From positions 62,001 through 126,000 of the forward strand of contig NZ_JBHRSK010000003.1 of NCBI RefSeq assembly GCF_042643245.1: 64,000 nucleotides of DNA, in the 5' to 3' direction. This DNA comes from Acidimangrovimonas pyrenivorans (GTDB lineage: Bacteria; Pseudomonadota; Alphaproteobacteria; Rhodobacterales; Rhodobacteraceae). Made by a program: the position numbers and the translations under genes. This document shows, in pieces, positions 34,336 through 43,761 of this stretch. Under the pieces are notes generated by a model. The model was not told the DNA's origin, did not search any database, and worked only from the letters and a program-made list of their open reading frames with translations. Numbering within the stretch: the first letter of the stretch is position 1; each line of letters begins with the position of its first letter.

Positions 34336-35160
34336 ATGCTGCAGACAGTGATCGGCGTGGTGCGGATCGTCGGCGACAGCAAGCTGGGGCTGATCGCCGC
34401 CGGCGTGGCCTTCTTCGCCATGCTGGCGATCTTCCCCGGCGTCGCCGCCGTCATCGCGCTCTGGGGCTATGTCTACGACCCGTCGGTGATCCTGGGCCAG
34501 ACCGCGCTGCTGGCCGATTTCCTGCCGCCGAGCGCCTTCGCCATCCTCAAGGGCCAGGTCGAGACGCTGGTCGCGGCCAATAACAGCGCGCTGGGCTGGG
34601 CCTCGATCTTCTCGACCCTGTTCGCGCTGTGGTCGGCGCGCTCGGGCGTGGCGGCGCTGATGCAGGGGCTGAACACGATCCACGGCACCCGCGACCGCGG
34701 CGGCTTCTGGCACATCGTGGCGGCGCTGGTGCTGACGCTGGTGCTGATCGGCGTGGCGCTGACTGCGCTGGCGCTGGTGATCGTGCTGCCCATCGTCCTT
34801 GCCTTCTTTCCGCTGGGCGGCTGGGCCGCGCAGGCGCTGGTGGCCGGGCAATGGATCATGGCGCTGGCGGTGGTGCTGCTGGGGATCGCGCTGGTCTACC
34901 GCTACGGCCCCAACCGCGAAGGCGTCCGCACGCCCTGGCTGTCGCCGGGCCTGGCGCTGGCGGTGGTGCTCTGGGCCGTCGCCTCGCTGGGCTTTTCCTA
35001 CTACATCGCGAATTTCGGCAGCTACAACCGGATCTACGGCTCGATCGGCGCCGTGATCGCGCTGTTGATGTGGTTCTATATCAGCGCCTACGTCATCCTT
35101 CTTGGGGCCGCGCTGAACGAGGAGATCGAGGCCGAGCGGCCCCACGCGCGCTATCAGTAG
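34336..35160 (+). CDS. YihY/BrkB family inner-membrane protein
   Basis: 274 residues, ATG preceded by GGAGG. Six transmembrane helices are visible, with the family signatures LGLIAAGVAFFAMLAIFPGVAA near residue 20, LWSARSGVAALMQGLNTIHG near 98 and MWFYISAYVILLGAALNEEIE at the C-terminus. The family was once annotated as ribonuclease BN in error; members are putative transporters of unknown substrate. The last seven bases overlap the 3' end of tamB on the other strand, leaving no room for a terminator between the two. Confidence 0.92.
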   Translation: MLQTVIGVVRIVGDSKLGLIAAGVAFFAMLAIFPGVAAVIALWGYVYDPSVILGQTALLADFLPPSAFAILKGQVETLVAANNSALGWASIFSTLFALWSARSGVAALMQGLNTIHGTRDRGGFWHIVAALVLTLVLIGVALTALALVIVLPIVLAFFPLGGWAAQALVAGQWIMALAVVLLGIALVYRYGPNREGVRTPWLSPGLALAVVLWAVASLGFSYYIANFGSYNRIYGSIGAVIALLMWFYISAYVILLGAALNEEIEAERPHARYQ

Positions 35161-38100
35161 TCGCGCTCGTAGAACACGCCGACCCCGGTATTGCCGTCCG
35201 ATCCCGCCTTGCCGCGCAGCGTCACCGACTTGCTGACGTCGAGGTTGAGATGGATCTCCGAGGTGCCGTCCTGGCCGACGGTGACGTCGGTATAGAGGTT
35301 CTTCGACAGGTATTTCCCGACCTTGACCGAGGTGTTGCCGGTGGCGTCGGTGACGATGTCGAGATCGTCGAGGCCGAAGCCCTTGCGCAGCTTGGTCACG
35401 ATCCCCTCGCCGCCCTTGCCGGCCAGTGTGGCGACCGCCGAGGCCAGCTGCGCCGCCTGGAAGGCCGAGATCTTCGACAGGTCGCGGCCGAAGAGCAGCT
35501 GGGCCAGCACTTCCTCCTGCGGCAGTTCCGGGGTCGAGGAGAAGGTGATCTGCGGGTCGGTGGCGTCGCCGTCGATGGTGACGATCGCGGTGACGCCGTT
35601 GCTGGTATTGGCCGCTTCGAGGTGGACGTAGGGCACGAAGCGCCCCTCGAGCCGCAGCTGGCCCTGGGTCAGGTCGAGCCGCTTGCCGAGGATTTCCAGC
35701 CGGCCGCGGCGCAGGTCGAAACCGCCGATCGGGACGATGTCGGCGGTGGTGTCGGTCAGCGACAGCTGGCCGCCCAGTTCGGCATCCAGGCCGCGGCCGC
35801 GGACGAAGACCTGCGACGGCGCCGAGACGGTGATGTTGAGGCCGAAGGGCCGGCGCGGCGTCTTGTCGGGGCGGCTGGCGGCCGTGCCGACGCCGGCGCG
35901 GGCGAGCGTGGCGCGCACGGCGGCGCTCGCGCCCTTCTGCACCAGCCCCTCGGGCATCGCGGCCGACCCGCCGATCCCGGTCGAGGGCACCCGGATCTCG
36001 GTCGGTCCCAGCCCCAGCCGTCCGGCGATCTGCGCCCCGCCGGCCAGCGGCCCGGAGATCTTCATGCTGCCCGAGACCGTGGTCGCGAACAGCTCCGGGT
36101 CCTTCAGCCCGACGCGGGCGAGGCTGACGGCAAGGTTGCTGGCATAGGGCGGGCTCAGGTCGATCGGGCCGGACAGGGTGACGGTGCCGCCACCGATGGT
36201 CAGCTTGCCCGAGACGCTCGCCGATCCGCCCGACAGCGTCACCGCGACATCCATCGGATCGGCGGTCAGGCCGAGCAGCGGCGCGACGAAGCGGGCGCCG
36301 TTCAGCGTGACCCGGCCCGAGAGCGAGGATAGTTTCGGCGGCCCGTCCAGCGTCAGGTCGAAGCGCAGCGGCCCGCTGACCGCGCGCGGTTCGATGAAGC
36401 TGTTGGCGACCTCGGCCCGGCCGCTGCCGCTGACGCTCAGCTTGGCGCTGGCGAAATCGGCGGCGACGCGGCCCTTGACCGTGGCGTCGATCCCGCCCGG
36501 CCCCTTGGCATTGAGGTCGACGGCATAGCCCTTGCCGTCATCGGTGATCGTGCCCTCGGTCGTCACCGGCCCGGGCAGGCCGGGGGCAATGAGGGCGAGG
36601 TCGTTCAGCTTGGCGCTCAGGTCGACGCGCCGGCTGGCATCGCCGGCCACGGCCTTGGCCTGCGCCGAAAGCTGCGGGTTGAAGAGGTCGATATGATCGA
36701 CATGGATCACGCCCTTTGTCCGCCGCGCCTTCAGAGACAGCTTGGTCTCGCCTTTCAGCAGCCGGTCGGCGGTGGCCTGTCCCAGCGCCAGATCGGTACC
36801 GGTGCCGTCCAGCGTCAGGCTGCCGGTGCCGTCCGCCTCGACATATTGCGCCTGCGCCTTGAGGCTGCCGCCGTAACCCTTGCCGAGTTGGCCGAGATCG
36901 CTGAAGGCGAGGCTGGCGCGCAGGTCGTTGGCGCCGGTCTTGAGCACGCCCTCGGCATCGGCCGACAGGCTGGCGGCGCGGATCGTCAGCTGGCGCAGGG
37001 TGGTGCCGGTCGTGTCGCGCTTGGCCGACAGCGCGATATGGCTGGGGCCTTGCAGCAGGGCGTCGAGCTCGGGCTGGCCCGCCTGCAGGCCGGTGCCGTC
37101 GATCCGGGCGGTGGCATCGAAACTGCCGGCCAGCAGCGCCGACTTGCCGTCGATCTGCGCCGTCGCCTTGCCGGCGAGCGGCCGCCCGGCGAGAGCGGCG
37201 AAGCGCGACAGGTCGTCGGCGCGGGCGCTGGCCTTGCCCTCGACGAACAGCGCGGCACCGATGCCGCTGACGTCAGCGGAGGCGGTCAGCCCGTAATCGG
37301 CGCCGGTAAGCCGGAGGTCGGAGAGCTGCAGCGGCTTGCCCTGTTGCCAGCGAAAGCCGGTCGCCGCCTGCAGCGCCGAACCCAGCGCCTTGCCCAGCGC
37401 CTGATCTTCCGGCGCGAGGCCGGAGACGGCCACCCGCAGGCTGCCATCCACCGCGCCGGGCGTCGTGCCCTGGTGGGCGATGGTGCCGCTGCCGGTCAGC
37501 GTCGCCTGCGCCAGTTTCAGCCCGGGACGCTCCAGCCCCGACAGCGCCAGCCGCCCGCTCCAGCCGTCGCCCTGGCCGGCATCGTATTTCAGCAGCAGGT
37601 CGGCGCGGCCGACCCGGGTGCGCTGGCCCGGGATCGGCAGCAGCACCGGCGCGCCGTCCGCCGCCGCCATCTGGCCGGAGATGTCGAGGAATTGCGGCAG
37701 CCCGTCGGGCGCCAGCGTCACCTTGCCGGCCAGCGTGATCTGCCTGGCCGTCAGCTGCATCTGGCTGAGCTCGGTCACGCCCGAGGGCAGTTGCGCGCCG
37801 GTGACGGCCAACTGGATGTCCGGGCCGAAGAAGGCGCGGTAATCGGGGGCGAAAAGCGGCGCGATATCGCCGCCGATTTCGGCCGAGAAGTGCCGCGTCG
37901 TGCCCGCGTCGTCGGTGGAACTGGCCAGCTTGACAGTGCCGGTCAGGCGCTCCTGGCCGTCGGTCGCCAGCCGGATATCGGCGCTGTAATCCTCCAGCGG
38001 CCCGGTGCCCTTGGCGGTCAGCTCCAGCGCCGGCGCGCCGGGCAGGCCGATCAGGTTGGTCATGATGCCGTCGGCGCCCTCGCTGACGTTGAGGTCGAGC

Positions 38101-38684
38101 GCGAGCTGGCGCGAGGCGTTGGCATAGCTGGCCTTGAGCGCGATCACGCCCTCTTTGCCGTCGATCCGCTTGAGCGAGATATCCGTCGCCCCCTCGCCGC
38201 CGGCGAGGCTCAGGCTGCCCTGCACCGCGACCGTCGCCGCCTGGCCCAGCACCGGCGCGCCCAGCACCACCTTCTTCGCCTCGATCTTGCCGATCGAGAT
38301 CGAGACCGGCAGTTCCGGCAGGCTGAAGCCGCTGGCCTCGGCCGAGGGTGGGGCGGTGCTGGCCGGGGCCGAGGATTGCGGCAGCCGCGGCAGGTCGATC
38401 TCCGCCGCGCTGAGCTCGTTGACCTCGACCCGGCCGCCCAGCAGGGCGCTGCGCGACCAGTCCAGCGTCACGCCTTTCAGCGTCAGCCAGATGCCCTTGT
38501 CGTCGGCGATCGTCAGCTGCTTCATCGTCGCCTTCGACGACAGCGCGCCCACGAAACCCTCGATCTTCACCTGCCGGCCGGCACCCGACAGGTTGTCCTC
38601 GAGCAGCGAGGTCAGGTAGCCGCCGCCGTCCTGGCCCCAGGCGAGGCTCGGCAGGAAGAGGAGAAGAAGAACCAGAATACGCAT
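35154..38684 (-). CDS. tamB: Translocation and assembly module subunit TamB
   Basis: 1176 residues. An N-terminal signal anchor (LVLLLLFLPSLAWG) is followed by a very long, repetitive beta-helical body rich in short V/L-x-G-x-L strands, and the conserved C-terminal DUF490 domain: FVPYVHLEAANTSNGVTAIVTIDGDATDP near residue 1025, TFSSTPELPQEEVLAQLLFGRDL near 1060, and a final strand ending YERDY. TamB spans the periplasm, acts with TamA in inserting some outer-membrane proteins and is implicated in phospholipid transport to the outer membrane. Its ATG overlaps the tamA stop by one base (TGATG). Confidence 0.95.
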   Translation of the reverse strand: MRILVLLLLFLPSLAWGQDGGGYLTSLLEDNLSGAGRQVKIEGFVGALSSKATMKQLTIADDKGIWLTLKGVTLDWSRSALLGGRVEVNELSAAEIDLPRLPQSSAPASTAPPSAEASGFSLPELPVSISIGKIEAKKVVLGAPVLGQAATVAVQGSLSLAGGEGATDISLKRIDGKEGVIALKASYANASRQLALDLNVSEGADGIMTNLIGLPGAPALELTAKGTGPLEDYSADIRLATDGQERLTGTVKLASSTDDAGTTRHFSAEIGGDIAPLFAPDYRAFFGPDIQLAVTGAQLPSGVTELSQMQLTARQITLAGKVTLAPDGLPQFLDISGQMAAADGAPVLLPIPGQRTRVGRADLLLKYDAGQGDGWSGRLALSGLERPGLKLAQATLTGSGTIAHQGTTPGAVDGSLRVAVSGLAPEDQALGKALGSALQAATGFRWQQGKPLQLSDLRLTGADYGLTASADVSGIGAALFVEGKASARADDLSRFAALAGRPLAGKATAQIDGKSALLAGSFDATARIDGTGLQAGQPELDALLQGPSHIALSAKRDTTGTTLRQLTIRAASLSADAEGVLKTGANDLRASLAFSDLGQLGKGYGGSLKAQAQYVEADGTGSLTLDGTGTDLALGQATADRLLKGETKLSLKARRTKGVIHVDHIDLFNPQLSAQAKAVAGDASRRVDLSAKLNDLALIAPGLPGPVTTEGTITDDGKGYAVDLNAKGPGGIDATVKGRVAADFASAKLSVSGSGRAEVANSFIEPRAVSGPLRFDLTLDGPPKLSSLSGRVTLNGARFVAPLLGLTADPMDVAVTLSGGSASVSGKLTIGGGTVTLSGPIDLSPPYASNLAVSLARVGLKDPELFATTVSGSMKISGPLAGGAQIAGRLGLGPTEIRVPSTGIGGSAAMPEGLVQKGASAAVRATLARAGVGTAASRPDKTPRRPFGLNITVSAPSQVFVRGRGLDAELGGQLSLTDTTADIVPIGGFDLRRGRLEILGKRLDLTQGQLRLEGRFVPYVHLEAANTSNGVTAIVTIDGDATDPQITFSSTPELPQEEVLAQLLFGRDLSKISAFQAAQLASAVATLAGKGGEGIVTKLRKGFGLDDLDIVTDATGNTSVKVGKYLSKNLYTDVTVGQDGTSEIHLNLDVSKSVTLRGKAGSDGNTGVGVFYERDY

Positions 38685-40498
38685 CAGAAGGCCTGCCCGA
38701 TCCCGACATAGATTTGCACGCCCTTGCCGGTGCCGCCCGAGACCGGCGCGGCGACGTCGAGCCGGATCGGCCCGATCCCGGTGAAGTAGCGCAGCCCCAG
38801 CCCGGCCCCGGCCTGCCAGCTGCCGCTGCCATCGGGCAGGCTGGTGGCGCCGACATAGCCCGCGTCGTAGAAGGCGACGGCGCCGAAGGAGGCGGTCAGC
38901 TTGGCCCGGACCTCGCCCGACAGGCCGACGAAGCTGCGCCCGCCGCTGCGCTGGGTCGGGCTGATCGCGTAGACGCCGAGCGACTGGTAGGGCTGGCCGC
39001 GCACCGTGCCGCCGCCGCCGGAATAGAACAGGTAGTCGCGCGGCGTGTCGGCGATGGGCGAGCGCAGCACGCTGCCCAACTGCAGCCGCCCCGCCAGCAC
39101 CAGCCGCTTGCCGAGCGGTCGGTAGCCGCGGGCGTCGAGCTTGAGCTGCGCCCCGGTGCCGGTGCCGCCGAAGCCGACGAAGGGCATCACGGCGGCGTCG
39201 AGATAGGTGCCGCGCCGCGCGTCCAGCTTGTCGTCGCGGCTGTCATAGGTGGCGCCCAGCGGGAAGGTGACATCGCGATAGCGGGTCAGGCCGGTGGAAT
39301 CGGTGACCCGCGAGGCCTGGTAGCCGATCCCGGCCGACAGGGTCAGCCGGTCGCTGACGAGCCGGGTCAGGCCGACCTCGGTCGCCGCCCGGGTCTCGGT
39401 ATAGTCGGTCTCGTCCAGCCGCTCGGCCAGGGCGAGGGCGTAGAGCGTGCTGTCGGCATTGACCACCGCCGGCCGGTCGAGCCGGACCGAGAAGCTGTAA
39501 TCGGGATTGCCGGCCGCGCCGATGCCGCTGATCTTGCCGTCGAAGCGCAGCCGCTGGGCGTCGTTGAACAGGTTGCGGTGCAGCCAGTAGCCCGACAGGG
39601 TCAGCCCGTCGAGGCTGGCGATCTCGGCGCCCACGCCGATGCGGTGCTTCTTGGCGTCGACCAGCGCGGCGGTGACGTCCATGTTGTCGCCCGGCCCCAG
39701 TGTGCCCGCCTCGGTCAGCGCGACCGAGCGGAAGGCGCCGGCGCGGCGCAGGCGGGTGGCGACCTTCTCTTCCTTCCTGGGATCGAAGGTCTCGCCGGTC
39801 GGGAAGCCGGCGATCTGGCGGATGCGCTTTTCCCGCACCGTCGAGCGGCCGGTGATGATCAGATTGCCGAAGGTGACGCGCGGACCGGGGGCGATGGCGA
39901 CATCGGCGTTCAGCTTCGCCGCCGGGTGGTCGGCGACGATCCGGCGCTGGCCCGGCGCGGCCTTGGCATGGCCCGCATCGCGCCAACTGCTCACCGCGCT
40001 CGACACCGCTGCCTGCAGCACGTCGCTGCGCGCCGGCTGGCCCGGGGCGAATTCGCCGGGCAGCGAGGTTCCGGGCGCCAGCGGCGCGATCCGCGCCTGG
40101 CCGAAGGTGAAGGCCGGGCCGGGGGCGACCGAGACGCTGATCTTGCGGATCGCGCGCGGCGCGTCCAGCGGCGCGATCGCCGCCGCCTCGCGCCCGTCGA
40201 TGCGGATATGGATGACGCCGGAATAGTAGCCGGCCGCGTAAAGCGCCCCCAGCAGCCGGGCGTAATCGGCCCGGGCGGCGGCGAACAGGTCCTGCGGGTC
40301 GGTCTTGCCCTCGGCCTCGGAGGTGACCAGCAGCGAGGCGGCGCGCAGGCTTTTCGTCAGGCCGGCATCGGCGCCGGGGGCGGCGAAATCGAGGCTGTCG
40401 AGCGCCGCCGCGGGCTGGGCGAGTCCGGCCGCCAGCAGCAGTGCCGCCGCACCGCGCCGTCCCGGGAAACCGAATCTGCCGCTCAATGCCCTGGTCAC
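38684..40498 (-). CDS. tamA: Outer-membrane assembly factor TamA (BamA/Omp85 family)
   Basis: About 604 residues. The start is uncertain: I use the GTG at 40498, which gives a compact signal peptide (basic RGFPGRRG-like stretch, then AAALLLAAGLAQPAAA); an ATG at 40546 would add 16 residues, and neither has a strong ribosome-binding site. Three POTRA domains cover roughly residues 35-270 and the 16-stranded Omp85 barrel follows, with the lid motif GGGGTVRGQPYQSLG near 510 (the RGY/F motif of strand 6) and a C-terminal GVQIYVGIGQAF ending in Phe. It inserts proteins into the outer membrane together with TamB, whose gene overlaps its stop. Confidence 0.93.
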   Translation of the reverse strand: MTRALSGRFGFPGRRGAAALLLAAGLAQPAAALDSLDFAAPGADAGLTKSLRAASLLVTSEAEGKTDPQDLFAAARADYARLLGALYAAGYYSGVIHIRIDGREAAAIAPLDAPRAIRKISVSVAPGPAFTFGQARIAPLAPGTSLPGEFAPGQPARSDVLQAAVSSAVSSWRDAGHAKAAPGQRRIVADHPAAKLNADVAIAPGPRVTFGNLIITGRSTVREKRIRQIAGFPTGETFDPRKEEKVATRLRRAGAFRSVALTEAGTLGPGDNMDVTAALVDAKKHRIGVGAEIASLDGLTLSGYWLHRNLFNDAQRLRFDGKISGIGAAGNPDYSFSVRLDRPAVVNADSTLYALALAERLDETDYTETRAATEVGLTRLVSDRLTLSAGIGYQASRVTDSTGLTRYRDVTFPLGATYDSRDDKLDARRGTYLDAAVMPFVGFGGTGTGAQLKLDARGYRPLGKRLVLAGRLQLGSVLRSPIADTPRDYLFYSGGGGTVRGQPYQSLGVYAISPTQRSGGRSFVGLSGEVRAKLTASFGAVAFYDAGYVGATSLPDGSGSWQAGAGLGLRYFTGIGPIRLDVAAPVSGGTGKGVQIYVGIGQAF

Positions 40499-40636
40499 TG
40501 AAATGCCCACCGAAATAGTCCCGCCCAATTCCCGTGAATGTCGCATGGCCGCCCGGGGACGGCAATGTCGCCGGGCAACGGGATGAGAGAAAATTCGCCG
40601 CCCGCGCTCATATCCGCGTGTGACGTCCTTAGGGAA

Positions 40637-40745
40637 GCCAGGCGCCAACGGCGGGGTATTTGGGCTCGGAAGAAAGCCCCGATATCTCTCCCGCCTCTTT
40701 CATCTTCATCCAAGTATCCCGGGGGTGTGGGGGCGGCGCCCCCAC
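40637..40745. repeat. Inverted intergenic repeat plus hairpin (repeat family, copy C)
   Basis: In the gap between the divergent tamA and peroxidase genes, the left arm GGCGGGGTATTTGGG...GAAGAAAG (about 40649-40676) faces a right arm TTTCATCTTCATCCAAGTATCCCGGGGG (40698-40725), the same layout as at 4495-4585 but more diverged. It ends with a perfect hairpin GTGGGGGC-GGC-GCCCCCAC (40727-40745). Otherwise the gap 40499-40800 shows only a GGGAGGAG ribosome-binding site before the peroxidase gene. Confidence 0.7.
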
Positions 40746-40800
40746 GCTTTGGGCTTTCCGCAGCGCCGGCGCCATGGTTGAGTGGGCGCGGGAGGAGATC

Positions 40801-42135
40801 ATGAAACGGGCATTGCTGATGGCCGCCCTTCTGGGCGTGGCGACTCCGGCGGGACTTGCGGCGGCCGACAAGGCGCTGCCGTCGCCGATCACCGATTCCG
40901 AATACGCGCCGGTGAACATGGACGAGGCCAGGCTCGGCCGGCTGCTGTTCTACGACCCGATCCTGTCGGGCAACCGCAACATCGCCTGTTCGACCTGCCA
41001 CAACCCGCGCTTCGCCACCGGCGACGGGGTGTCGCTGGGGCTGGGCGAGGGGGGCATCGGGCTCGGCCTCGACCGCCGCCCCGATCCCGAGGACATGCCC
41101 GAGCAGCGCATCCCGCGCAACGCGCCGCCACTTTTCAACCTCGGCGCCCATGCCTTCACCCGGCTGTTCGACGACGGCCGGATCGAAGCCGATCCGTCGC
41201 GGCCCTCGGGCCTGCGCACGCCGCTCGAGGACGAGATGGTGACCGGTTTTGCCAACGTGCTGTCGGCCCAGACCATGTTCCCGGTGCTGGCCCAGGACGA
41301 GATGGCCGGCCATTACCAGGAAAGCGACGTTTCGAAGATGGCGCGCGAGGGCCGGATCACCGGGGCGGGCGGCGCCTGGGACGTGATCTCGAAACGGGTG
41401 GCGGCGATCCCGGCCTATCGCGCGATGTTCGACAAGGCCTATCCGCAGATCGCCGCCGGCCGGCCGATCGCCTTCACCGACATCTCGAACGCCATCGCCG
41501 CCTTCATCGCCTTCGAATGGCGCTCGGACGAGAGCCCATTCGATGCCTACCTGCGCGGCAAGGGGACGCTGTCGGCGGAGGCGGAGACCGGTATGGGGCT
41601 GTTCTACGGCCGGGCGCGCTGTTCCACCTGCCATTCCGGGCCGTTCCAGACCGATAACAAGTTCCACGCCATGGGCGAGCCGCAGCTGGGCCCGGGCAAG
41701 GTGGCGCGGTTCGAGCAGGGCCAGCGCGATATCGGCCGGATGCGGGTCTCGAACCGGCCTCAGGACGCCTATGCCTTCCGCACCCCCAGCCTGCGCAACG
41801 TCACCCATACCGGGCCCTGGGGCCATGCCGGCGCCCATACCGACCTGGCCGAATTCGTCCGCTACCATGCCGATCCGGTGGCCGGGATGGCGCATTACCA
41901 GCGCACCGCGATCCTGCCGAAGTTCAAACCGGCCAAGCCCGACTGGGCGATCATGGACGACCCGGCCGAGCGGCAGGCGATCCTCGCCGCGGTCAAGGCG
42001 CCACCGGTGAAGCTGTCGGACGGCGACGTGACCGCGATCCTTGCTTTCCTCGACAGCCTGAGCGATCCGGTGGCGTTGAAGGGCCGGCTCGGCGTGCCGG
42101 ACAGCGTGCCCAGCGGGTTGCCGGTGGATCAGTAG
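40801..42135 (+). CDS. Di-heme cytochrome c peroxidase/MauG family protein
   Basis: 444 residues from the ATG at 40801 (GGGAGGAG upstream). Signal peptide residues 1-22, so it is periplasmic. Two c-type heme motifs: CSTCHNP with the His at about residue 67 and CSTCHSG near 282. The segments LLFYDPILSGNRNIACSTCH and TPSLRNVTHTGPWGHAG are typical of the family, the latter placing the distal ligand of the second heme. Members reduce hydrogen peroxide or, like MauG, modify protein residues. It faces, tail to tail, a CRTAC1 protein gene 54 bases away. No amine dehydrogenase or other obvious substrate protein is near. Confidence 0.93.
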   Translation: MKRALLMAALLGVATPAGLAAADKALPSPITDSEYAPVNMDEARLGRLLFYDPILSGNRNIACSTCHNPRFATGDGVSLGLGEGGIGLGLDRRPDPEDMPEQRIPRNAPPLFNLGAHAFTRLFDDGRIEADPSRPSGLRTPLEDEMVTGFANVLSAQTMFPVLAQDEMAGHYQESDVSKMAREGRITGAGGAWDVISKRVAAIPAYRAMFDKAYPQIAAGRPIAFTDISNAIAAFIAFEWRSDESPFDAYLRGKGTLSAEAETGMGLFYGRARCSTCHSGPFQTDNKFHAMGEPQLGPGKVARFEQGQRDIGRMRVSNRPQDAYAFRTPSLRNVTHTGPWGHAGAHTDLAEFVRYHADPVAGMAHYQRTAILPKFKPAKPDWAIMDDPAERQAILAAVKAPPVKLSDGDVTAILAFLDSLSDPVALKGRLGVPDSVPSGLPVDQ

Positions 42136-42189
42136 AGCTTTGCGAGAAGGGCGCCGCCCGGCCGGGGCCGGGCGAAAGGGGAGTTCTGC

Positions 42190-43761
42190 CTACTCCAGCG
42201 GCGCCAGAGCCAGCCCGGAGCCATCCGGCCGCACCGTCAGCTTGGCGTTCACCGGCACCTCGGTCCAGTCGGATGTGCTGCCGTCGGGCCAGACCACCCG
42301 CAGCTCGGCCGTCTTCGCCGCGCCCAGCCCGAAATGGATCGGTGTCGCGTGGCCCGAGGCATGGCCGCCGCCGACGGTCACCTCCTGCTGCTGCTCCTGC
42401 CCGCCGGCGCGCAATTCGAGCCAGGCGCCGATGGCGAAGCGGTTGGCGCCATTTTCGTGCGGCATGAACTCGACCCAGTTGCCGGTATTCGGCGTCGCGT
42501 TCTGCCACAGCTCCATCGGCGCCCGGCGGTTCATCACCACCAGGTCGAGCCGGCCGTCGCCATTGAGATCGACCAAAGCCGCCCCGCGCGACCGCGCCGT
42601 GCTGGCGACGCCGGCGACATCCGCCTTTTCGGTGAAATGGCCGTCGGCTTGCTGGATCAGCAGGTTGTTCGGATCCTTCATCGCGTTCGAGGGCATCTGG
42701 TCGACATTGCCCTTGGCGATGAACAGGTCGACCCTGCCATCGTTGTTCACGTCGGCGAATTCGGCGTGCCAGCCGGTCGACGGCCGCCCGTCATCGCCCA
42801 GGAACGGGCGCTGGGCATAGGTGCCCAGCGAATAGGGCGCGTTGACCAGTACGCCGTGATCGTTGAACTGCAGCAGCTGGTCGCCCATCGAGGTCATCAT
42901 CACGTCGGGCAAGCCGTCGCCGTTGACGTCGCGGCTGGCGATGCCCATGCCCCAGAGCGAGACATGCTTCCAGCCGTCCTTGGGCCCGTATTCGCGCAAG
43001 GGCTTCAGGTGCCACATCTGCTCGTAGCCGCCGCGGACATAGTAGTGGCGGTCGTTCGAGACCCGCAGATCGCGCGTGCCCGTCCGCTTCCAGTCGGTGA
43101 TCAGCATCGACAGGGCGCAGAAGCCGGGCTTGAGTGTGATCGGCGGGCCGAAGCGGTCGCCTTCGGGGCGGATCAGCTGGTTGGTATCGCAGGCCTCGAA
43201 GGGGCCGTTCGGGTCCTTGCGGTCGACATAGTTGCCGACGGCCAGCGTCGGCCAGTGCTCGCCTTTTTCCCAGGTCGCCGAGAAGGCGGTGGTCCAGGCG
43301 TCGCCGGGCGGCAGGTGCCAGGCCTTGCTGGCGTCGGTGAACGAGCAGTCCGGCCCACCCTTCAGCACCACGTTCGCCCCGACCCGCATGACGAAGAGGT
43401 CGAGCAGGCCGTCGCCGTCGATGTCGAGCGGATAGGCGCCGGTGACATGGGTCAGCTTCGGCAGAGTGCCGAGGCGGAAGCTGATCGGCGCCCCCGGCTT
43501 GGCGGTGGTGTTGACGAACAGCCGCGTCGGATTGGCGCCGCCGGCGGCGACGAGGTCGGGATAGCCGTCGGCATTACAGTCGAGCGCGGCGACGCCGCCG
43601 CCGACGAAATGCTCCCAGCCGCCGCCATAGACCTGTTGCACCGGCAGGCCCGCGGCACGGTCGATGAAGGCGGGATTGGCGGGGGCGGCGCCGGGCTGCA
43701 GCGCCAGCGCCGGCAGCGGCGCGGCGGGGGCGAGCAGCGCAAGGAGGGCGAGCCGTCTCAT
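42190..43761 (-). CDS. CRTAC1 family protein (FG-GAP/VCBS repeats with C-terminal ASPIC/UnbV domain), secreted
   Basis: 523 residues. Signal peptide residues 1-22 (LALLALLAPAAPLPALA). Repeated calcium-binding FG-GAP/VCBS blades occur throughout, for example DCNADGYPDLVAAGG, DIDGDGLLDLFVMR, DVNGDGLPDVMMTS, DVNNDGRVDLFIAKG and DLNGDGRLDLVVMN, consistent with a beta-propeller. The C-terminal ASPIC/UnbV domain is seen in NRFAIGAWLELRAGG and the ELRVVWPDGS ending. Bacterial members are extracytoplasmic and of unknown function. Its ATG is four bases inside the end of xylR, with GGGAGG upstream, so it may be read from the xylR promoter; it is convergent with the di-heme peroxidase. Confidence 0.9.
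   Translation of the reverse strand: MRRLALLALLAPAAPLPALALQPGAAPANPAFIDRAAGLPVQQVYGGGWEHFVGGGVAALDCNADGYPDLVAAGGANPTRLFVNTTAKPGAPISFRLGTLPKLTHVTGAYPLDIDGDGLLDLFVMRVGANVVLKGGPDCSFTDASKAWHLPPGDAWTTAFSATWEKGEHWPTLAVGNYVDRKDPNGPFEACDTNQLIRPEGDRFGPPITLKPGFCALSMLITDWKRTGTRDLRVSNDRHYYVRGGYEQMWHLKPLREYGPKDGWKHVSLWGMGIASRDVNGDGLPDVMMTSMGDQLLQFNDHGVLVNAPYSLGTYAQRPFLGDDGRPSTGWHAEFADVNNDGRVDLFIAKGNVDQMPSNAMKDPNNLLIQQADGHFTEKADVAGVASTARSRGAALVDLNGDGRLDLVVMNRRAPMELWQNATPNTGNWVEFMPHENGANRFAIGAWLELRAGGQEQQQEVTVGGGHASGHATPIHFGLGAAKTAELRVVWPDGSTSDWTEVPVNAKLTVRPDGSGLALAPLE

Noticed and set aside
36693..38711. A 672-codon open frame antisense to tamB
   Set aside because: It mirrors tamB with low-complexity Arg/Gln/Gly-rich content typical of high-G+C antisense frames; tamB has clear family features and an operon partner.
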